A stretch of 17,049 bases of DNA, taken from positions 1-17,049 of the forward strand of contig JAOZQV010000002.1 of NCBI GenBank assembly GCA_029932035.1, given 5' to 3'. A program made the position numbers and the translations under genes. A model generated the notes under the pieces. The model was not told the DNA's origin, searched no databases, and was given only the letters and a program-made list of their open reading frames with translations. The stretch comes from Deltaproteobacteria bacterium. Lineage in GTDB: Bacteria > Desulfobacterota > DSM-4660 > Desulfatiglandales > Desulfatiglandaceae. Position 1 is the first letter of the stretch. The number at the start of each line of letters is the position of its first letter. Positions 12,802 through 17,049 of this stretch are shown here, one piece after another.

Positions 12802-13975
12802 GCGCCGTGCCCCCGCCTAAATAGGCCTCTATAACTTTTGGATTGGTTCTGATTTCATCGGGCTTTCCATCGGCAATGAGCACGCCATAGTCAAGGACAT
12901 AGATATTATCAGCCAAATTCATTATTACCTTCATATCATGTTCGATGATCAGCACGGTAATCCCTTTTTCGCGGATCTTGAGAATAAGCCGGATCAACTC
13001 GGATGATTCTTGTGCATTCATCCCAGCCGCCGGTTCGTCAAGTAGGAGAATTTTAGGCTTGGATGCCAGAGCCCGGGCGATCTCTAAGCGGCGCTGCTCC
13101 CCATAGGCTAAGGCCCCGGCGAGATCAAAGGCCCGGCCATCGAGCCCAACAAAGCGAAGGTATTTAAGTGCCTCTTTCTCAGTCAACTCCTCTTCATCCC
13201 GCTGCGATCGGGTTTTGAGAAGGATGCCTAAGACCCCGGAGCGTATCTGAACGTGAAAACCGATCTTAACATTGTCTAAGACGCTCAAATTAAAAAAGAG
13301 ACGGATGTTCTGAAACGTTCTGGCCATACCCAGACGACAGATGGCATCAGGCCCCAATCTGAACCCGTAGAGCTGGCGTACCTTGCGTAAGACTAACTGC
13401 AATATGAGATATATACTGAACGGCCCTGCGATAATGCCCCACGGAACGGCGAAATAACAAAGGGGAATGCCAGTCCCTATCATTGGACCGGAAGAGAGCA
13501 GGTGGGTCAACCACCAGATTGCAAACCAGAGGTCTGATATAAGAAAAACAAACATGAGACCCCATGCCCAGATCTGAAATCTCACAAGGCCTCGCACTAA
13601 GAGAAGACGTATGCTCAGGATAAAGATACCTAACAGAACCACCTCCACCTTGAAAAAGGTGTGCGGTACAAAGGAAGACCAGAATAGCGGTACCCAGATC
13701 AGCCCTAAGACAAAAAAGAGAATGGCACACCTCTTGATAAGCCTCCTCTTTGTCTCTGCAACCTCCGGGACAATCGGCCTTTCCTGGAATTCGATCTGAC
13801 CGGCAGTGGAATAATAAAGGCTGGTGAGGCAGTTAAAGAGGGTGGTTTTTCCAGCGCCGTTAGGACCGATGATACCGACGATCTGACCCTGCTTTGCCTC
13901 GAGAGTTATCTCTCTCAAGGCTGACAACCCCCCGAAGGATTTTGAAAGTCTTATGATTTTGAGGATAGTGTTCAT
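12788..13975 (-). CDS. livG: LivG-type ABC ATPase with a four-helix membrane insertion
   Basis: ATPase subunit of the Liv importer. The 395-residue protein is about 140 longer than typical LivG (about 255). The N-terminal part is normal: SKSFGGLSAL, Walker A GPNGAGKT (37-44), GQIEF (59-63). Where LivG continues directly to the Q-loop, residues about 69-208 are extra, with four hydrophobic segments (about 83-103, 108-127, 136-156, 172-196) and eight Trp. LivG then resumes: PDAICRLGMARTFQNIRLF (209-227, Q222), signature LAYGEQRRLEIARAL (289-303), Walker B ILLLDEPAAGMN (309-320), IEHDM, and C-terminal PKVIEAYLG. The frame is unbroken. Four helices would return the chain to the cytoplasm next to the Q-loop, the face that contacts the permease. 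ATG at 13975 overlaps the livM stop (ATGA); GGGAG lies upstream. Function of the insert is unknown. Confidence 0.93.
   Translation of the reverse strand: MNTILKIIRLSKSFGGLSALREITLEAKQGQIVGIIGPNGAGKTTLFNCLTSLYYSTAGQIEFQERPIVPEVAETKRRLIKRCAILFFVLGLIWVPLFWSSFVPHTFFKVEVVLLGIFILSIRLLLVRGLVRFQIWAWGLMFVFLISDLWFAIWWLTHLLSSGPMIGTGIPLCYFAVPWGIIAGPFSIYLILQLVLRKVRQLYGFRLGPDAICRLGMARTFQNIRLFFNLSVLDNVKIGFHVQIRSGVLGILLKTRSQRDEEELTEKEALKYLRFVGLDGRAFDLAGALAYGEQRRLEIARALASKPKILLLDEPAAGMNAQESSELIRLILKIREKGITVLIIEHDMKVIMNLADNIYVLDYGVLIADGKPDEIRTNPKVIEAYLGGGTAHAET
13352..13771 (-). other. Hydrophobic insertion inside the LivG ATPase domain
   Basis: This codes for LivG residues about 69-208, absent from ordinary LivG. 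The boundaries are inferred from where family-like sequence stops (after IEFQERPI) and resumes (PDAICRLGMARTFQ). The first flank is polar and basic (TKRRLIKR, 75-82), the last is basic (RKVRQ, 197-201), and the link between the second and third helices carries three Arg (R123, R128, R132). By the positive-inside rule this fits both ends and the middle loop in the cytoplasm. Not recognised as any known domain. Confidence 0.85.
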
Positions 13976-14970
13976 ATTTCAAGCCGCTCCCGGGCAAGCT
14001 TGGCCTTTTTGGCCTGGGCCCGTTCAAAAGGGACAAGGCCTTCAGGCCGCCAGCGCATCATGAGCACAAGGACCAGCCCATAGATCAGATAACGGGCATT
14101 GAACAGGCCCTGGGGCAACACTGCCCGCAGGACTTCGGACAAGGGGATGAGGATCAAGGCCCCCAACATGGTGCCCGCAATGCTCCCCATTCCCCCAAAG
14201 ACTATGAGACAAAGGATTAATATCGATTCCCAGAACTTAAACATATCCGGGTGAATAAACTTGAACCATTTTGCATAAAAGGCCCCGCCCATGGCGCCTA
14301 TGGAAGCGCTGATGGCAAAGGCCGTGACCTTGTACCGGATTAAATTGACACCACAGCACTGGGCCGCAATCTCGTCCTCTCGTATGGCAAACCATGCCCG
14401 CCCCAAACGTGAATCCTGCAGGCGTGTAACCACCAGGAGGACTATCATCAGAAGTAGCAGTATCAGATAGAAGAACTCCCAGTCATGGGTAAGGGGATGG
14501 CCAAAAATGGAGGGGGGAGGGATGCCGGGAAGACCCATGGGGCCCCGTGTAAGCCAGAGTTCGTTTCTGAGGAGCAATACCACAAGTTCGGAAAATCCAA
14601 ATGTAACAATGGCAAAGTAATCTCCGGTGAGACGCAGTGTAGGGGCGCCTAACAGGGTTCCCCAGAGGGCGCCGTTAAGTGCGGCTAACGGGAGGATGAC
14701 CCAGAGACTGAGATCGTAGTGGATGGACAAGAGACCCGAAGTGTATGCCCCGATCCCGTAGAATCCAACGTATCCTAAATCTAAGAGACCTGTGAAACCG
14801 GGCACAATATTCAAACCCAAGGCCAGGATCATATAGAGGACCGCGGTAGTCAATATCCTGAGGATATAGTTGCTTGAGGCGCCGAGGGGGAGCCAGGGTA
14901 AGAGAACGGCTAAAAAAATCAAGCTCAGAAAAATAAAGCGGGGATCCTTTTTGTATAATTGCCACCGCAT
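13972..14970 (-). CDS. livM: Branched-chain amino acid ABC transporter permease LivM
   Basis: Inner-membrane permease subunit of the Liv importer, 332 residues with about eight to ten hydrophobic segments. Family features include ALGLNIVPGFTGLLDLGYVGFYGIGAY, the coupling-region motif RLGRAWFAIREDEIAAQCCGVN, and FGGMGSIAGTMLGA near the C terminus. The C-terminal tail is basic (ERAQAKKAKLARERLEI). The ATG at 14970 shares one base with the livH stop (TGATG), and GGAGAAGG lies just upstream; its own stop overlaps the livG start. All this points to tight translational coupling. Nothing is missing. Confidence 0.96.
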   Translation of the reverse strand: MRWQLYKKDPRFIFLSLIFLAVLLPWLPLGASSNYILRILTTAVLYMILALGLNIVPGFTGLLDLGYVGFYGIGAYTSGLLSIHYDLSLWVILPLAALNGALWGTLLGAPTLRLTGDYFAIVTFGFSELVVLLLRNELWLTRGPMGLPGIPPPSIFGHPLTHDWEFFYLILLLLMIVLLVVTRLQDSRLGRAWFAIREDEIAAQCCGVNLIRYKVTAFAISASIGAMGGAFYAKWFKFIHPDMFKFWESILILCLIVFGGMGSIAGTMLGALILIPLSEVLRAVLPQGLFNARYLIYGLVLVLMMRWRPEGLVPFERAQAKKAKLARERLEI

Positions 14971-15884
14971 CAGACCTTCTCCCCGATCTGTCTACCGATA
15001 AGGCCTGAAGGCTTGAATAGTATGACCGCTATCATAACTGCGTAAGAGATGCCGTCCCTGTACTCTGACGAAATATATCCGGCCCCCATAACCTCGGCTA
15101 TTCCCAACACCCCGCCCCCTAACATGGCGCCCGGGACACTACCTATCCCTCCAAGTACGGCAGCGGCAAAGGCCTTGATACCCGCGATGTATCCCATGGT
15201 GGGAAAGATGGCATTATAATAGAGCCCAACCAGAACGCCGGCCATACCACCCATTGCAGAACCTATGGCAAAGGTAAAGGAAATCACCCGGTTAACTCCG
15301 ATCCCCATTAGGGCGGAAGTCGTCTTGTCCTGAGATACGGCACGCATAGCCGTGCCGATCTTTGTCTTGTGGATAATCAGATGAAGAATAACCATAAACA
15401 AAACAGTAATAGAAAGCATAAAGACCTGCATCCAGGTCATTGATACCTCGCCTATGCTCAATGCCGGTTTAAGAAAGATGGCGGGAAACATGTCCCTGGG
15501 ATATGACTTGATCTGCGAGCCCCAGATCATAAGGGCCAGATTCTGAAGGAATATGGACATTCCGATGGCAGTGATGAGGGCGGCTAATCGAGGGGCATTT
15601 CGCAGGGGGCGATATGCAACAAAATCTAAAATAATCCCGAAACAGGCGCAAATTAGAATAGTAAGGATAAAAGCAGCAAAAAAAGGGATCCCTAAGACCG
15701 TTACCATGGTATAGGCAAGAAACGCGCCCAACATGTAGATCTCACCATGGGCAAAATTTATCAACTGGATGACCCCGTAGACCATGGTGTAACCCACGGC
15801 TATAAGGGCATAAACTCCGCCTAAGGTGATGCCATTCACTAACTGCTGGAGAAAAAGACTCGATTGATCGAGAAGACTTTCCAC
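14970..15884 (-). CDS. livH: Branched-chain amino acid ABC transporter permease LivH
   Basis: Inner-membrane permease subunit, 304 residues (typical LivH about 308), with about eight membrane segments. The N-terminal LVNGITLGGVYALIAVGYTMVYGVIQLINFAHGEIYMLGA is diagnostic. The coupling motif TKIGTAMRAVSQDKTTSALMGIGVNR and the C-terminal AAVLGGIGSVPGAMLGG are present. The start is a GTG at 15884, ten bases after the livK stop, in a heptamer repeat; no strong ribosome-binding site is visible, so coupling to livK or a nearby weak site may drive initiation. Confidence 0.95.
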   Translation of the reverse strand: MESLLDQSSLFLQQLVNGITLGGVYALIAVGYTMVYGVIQLINFAHGEIYMLGAFLAYTMVTVLGIPFFAAFILTILICACFGIILDFVAYRPLRNAPRLAALITAIGMSIFLQNLALMIWGSQIKSYPRDMFPAIFLKPALSIGEVSMTWMQVFMLSITVLFMVILHLIIHKTKIGTAMRAVSQDKTTSALMGIGVNRVISFTFAIGSAMGGMAGVLVGLYYNAIFPTMGYIAGIKAFAAAVLGGIGSVPGAMLGGGVLGIAEVMGAGYISSEYRDGISYAVMIAVILFKPSGLIGRQIGEKV

Positions 15885-15900
15885 TTTTCACTGATCACTG
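15880..15900 (-). repeat. Heptanucleotide repeat across the livK stop and livH start
   Basis: Minus-strand units CAGTGAT, CAGTGAA and a weaker AAGTGGA. Unit one contains the last livK codon and its TGA; unit three contains the livH GTG start codon. Two units are clear and the third matches at the AGTG core only. Confidence 0.55.
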
Positions 15901-17013
15901 CAATTGTTTCTCAGCGCTCACCCACTTGCCGTTTTTGATCTTCTTGACAAAGGCTTCTTTCAGACAGTCTCCGTTTTTATCAAAATAGGTCTTTCCGGCT
16001 ACTCCATCATAGGCCTTGTCCTTTGAATCAATGGAGGCCAGATAGTCGCGTATCTTTTCCCTGTTCTGGCCCACCGCCTTTATTGCCTGAGCGCCAATCC
16101 CCACGGCATCGTAGGTGTTTGCGGCAAACCAGTTGGGATCCTTTCCGAACTTTTTCCTGTAGGCCTTAACAAAGCCTGCAGCCTGGGGGCCGGCCTTGTC
16201 CGGAAGAAATGGCGTTGTAACAAAAAGACCTTCTGTGTCAGGGTTCTTTACCATAAGGTCGTCATCGAGCCCGTCAGCCCCGAAGAAGGCGACGTTCTTC
16301 ATGCCGAGACTCCTTGCCTGGGAGATAATGAGCGTCCCCTGGGGCGCGTACCCGGGGATAAATATGGCATCCGGTTTCATCATCTTAAATTTGGTCAGTT
16401 GGGGCTTGAAATCGGTGGTATCAGCGGTATATGCCTCTGTGCCCATGACGTTGATGCCCAACTTTTTTGCCTCTTTCATAAAGGCCAACATCAGACCCAT
16501 TGAGTAGTCATTGACCTCATAAAATATAGCCACCTTTTTGTAGCCTTTGACGGTCTTGACGTATTTTGCCAAGAAGAGACCCTGAAAGTCATCTCTGTAG
16601 ACATTTCGAAAATAATAAGGGCTCATTCTTCCGATACTGACATTGGTTGAAGCAGGAGAGATGGCAGGGAGTTTTGCCCCTCTGTAAACGGGGAGGGCCG
16701 CAAGGGTAGAAGAACTGCAGAGGTGCCCCACCACCACCGAGACCTTGGGGTCATTGGCAAGTTTGGTGGCAACCGTGGCCGCCTCCTTAGGATCACAAAG
16801 CTCGTCCTCTAAGACAATCTCCACTTTCTTACCGTTGATGCCGCCGGCAGCGTTGATTTCTTCTCCCTTCAATAACGCCCCGTTCTTCATCCCTTCACCA
16901 AATGACGCCAATGGGCCCGTAAATGGAGCGGCGATAGGGATTTTGATAGAATCTGCCCATACGACCCCGGTTAATAGAATCCAGGCAAACAAAAAACAGC
17001 ATAATCTTTTCAT
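15895..17013 (-). CDS. livK: Periplasmic branched-chain amino acid (or related) binding protein LivK
   Basis: Substrate-binding protein of the Liv importer, 372 residues with a Sec signal peptide MKRLCCFLFAWILLTGVVWA and probable cleavage after A20. The mature protein has the type I periplasmic fold: IPIAAPFTGPLASFGEGMKNG, EINAAGGINGKKVE, and a ligand-side VVGHLCSSST (94-103) and ISPASTN (118-124), which match the Ser/Thr positions that hold the alpha-amino and carboxyl groups in LIV-binding proteins. C-terminal VAGKTYFDKNGD is also typical. Ligand could be leucine, isoleucine or valine, or another amino acid or amide; the family is broad. GGGGAGG lies about five bases before the ATG. First gene of the liv operon; its promoter is beyond the window edge. 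Confidence 0.96.
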   Translation of the reverse strand: MKRLCCFLFAWILLTGVVWADSIKIPIAAPFTGPLASFGEGMKNGALLKGEEINAAGGINGKKVEIVLEDELCDPKEAATVATKLANDPKVSVVVGHLCSSSTLAALPVYRGAKLPAISPASTNVSIGRMSPYYFRNVYRDDFQGLFLAKYVKTVKGYKKVAIFYEVNDYSMGLMLAFMKEAKKLGINVMGTEAYTADTTDFKPQLTKFKMMKPDAIFIPGYAPQGTLIISQARSLGMKNVAFFGADGLDDDLMVKNPDTEGLFVTTPFLPDKAGPQAAGFVKAYRKKFGKDPNWFAANTYDAVGIGAQAIKAVGQNREKIRDYLASIDSKDKAYDGVAGKTYFDKNGDCLKEAFVKKIKNGKWVSAEKQLQ

Positions 17014-17029
17014 GGCACCCTCCCCTTGG

Positions 17030-17049
17030 ATTGAATATTGACTATTGAA
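17030..17049. repeat. Heptanucleotide repeat in the livK leader, cut by the window edge
   Basis: Units ATTGAAT, ATTGACT and a truncated ATTGAA, next to the livK ribosome-binding site. On the minus strand and rotated, these are the AATATTC and AATAGTC units found at 328-358, so the two arrays are one family in opposite orientation. Confidence 0.75.

Overview
The window looks like a chromosomal segment from a mesophilic Gram-negative bacterium, most likely a member of the Desulfobacterota (former Deltaproteobacteria). This rests on the gene set: EF-P with its lysine ligase EpmA, a FolE2-type GTP cyclohydrolase, an AICAR transformylase that is not fused to IMP cyclohydrolase, and a complete Liv-type ABC operon. 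It is a judgement from gene content and style, not from a phylogeny. No phage, insertion sequence, tRNA, rRNA or CRISPR array was seen.

Layout. Positions 1-358 hold no credible gene but a mosaic of short tandem repeats, nearly all with a 7-nt unit. DnaE, the replicative polymerase, runs leftward at 359-3820. Divergent from it are a PAS/histidine-kinase-like/receiver protein (3903-5492) and rarA (5492-6817), joined by a TGATG stop/start. A convergent spacer with a large inverted repeat separates rarA from a leftward gene for a zinc-finger plus J-domain protein (7020-7766). Next comes a leftward cluster, transcribed folE2, AICAR transformylase, efp, epmA (11519 down to 7915), which joins folate and purine synthesis to EF-P and its modifying enzyme. 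A 57-residue unknown gene (11733-11906) and a hairpin repeat (11950-12025) precede the leftward livKHMGF operon (17013 down to 12100).

The most striking coding feature is LivG. Its ATPase domain is interrupted, in frame, between Walker A and the Q-loop by about 140 residues that contain four probable membrane helices. An even number of helices would return the chain to the cytoplasm, so the protein could be a membrane-anchored NBD. The second is the kinase-like protein. It keeps its ATP-binding boxes but has Arg where the phosphoacceptor His should be, has a degenerate receiver, and carries runs of nine and eight G.

The most striking non-coding feature is the heptanucleotide repeat habit. 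At least eight unrelated-looking 7-mer families occur in spacers or across gene ends. One supplies the last codons of folE2 and abuts the ribosome-binding site of the next gene. Another spans the livK stop and the livH start. A related class has 9-10-nt periods built on a 7-nt core. They recall the heptameric STRR repeats described in cyanobacteria.
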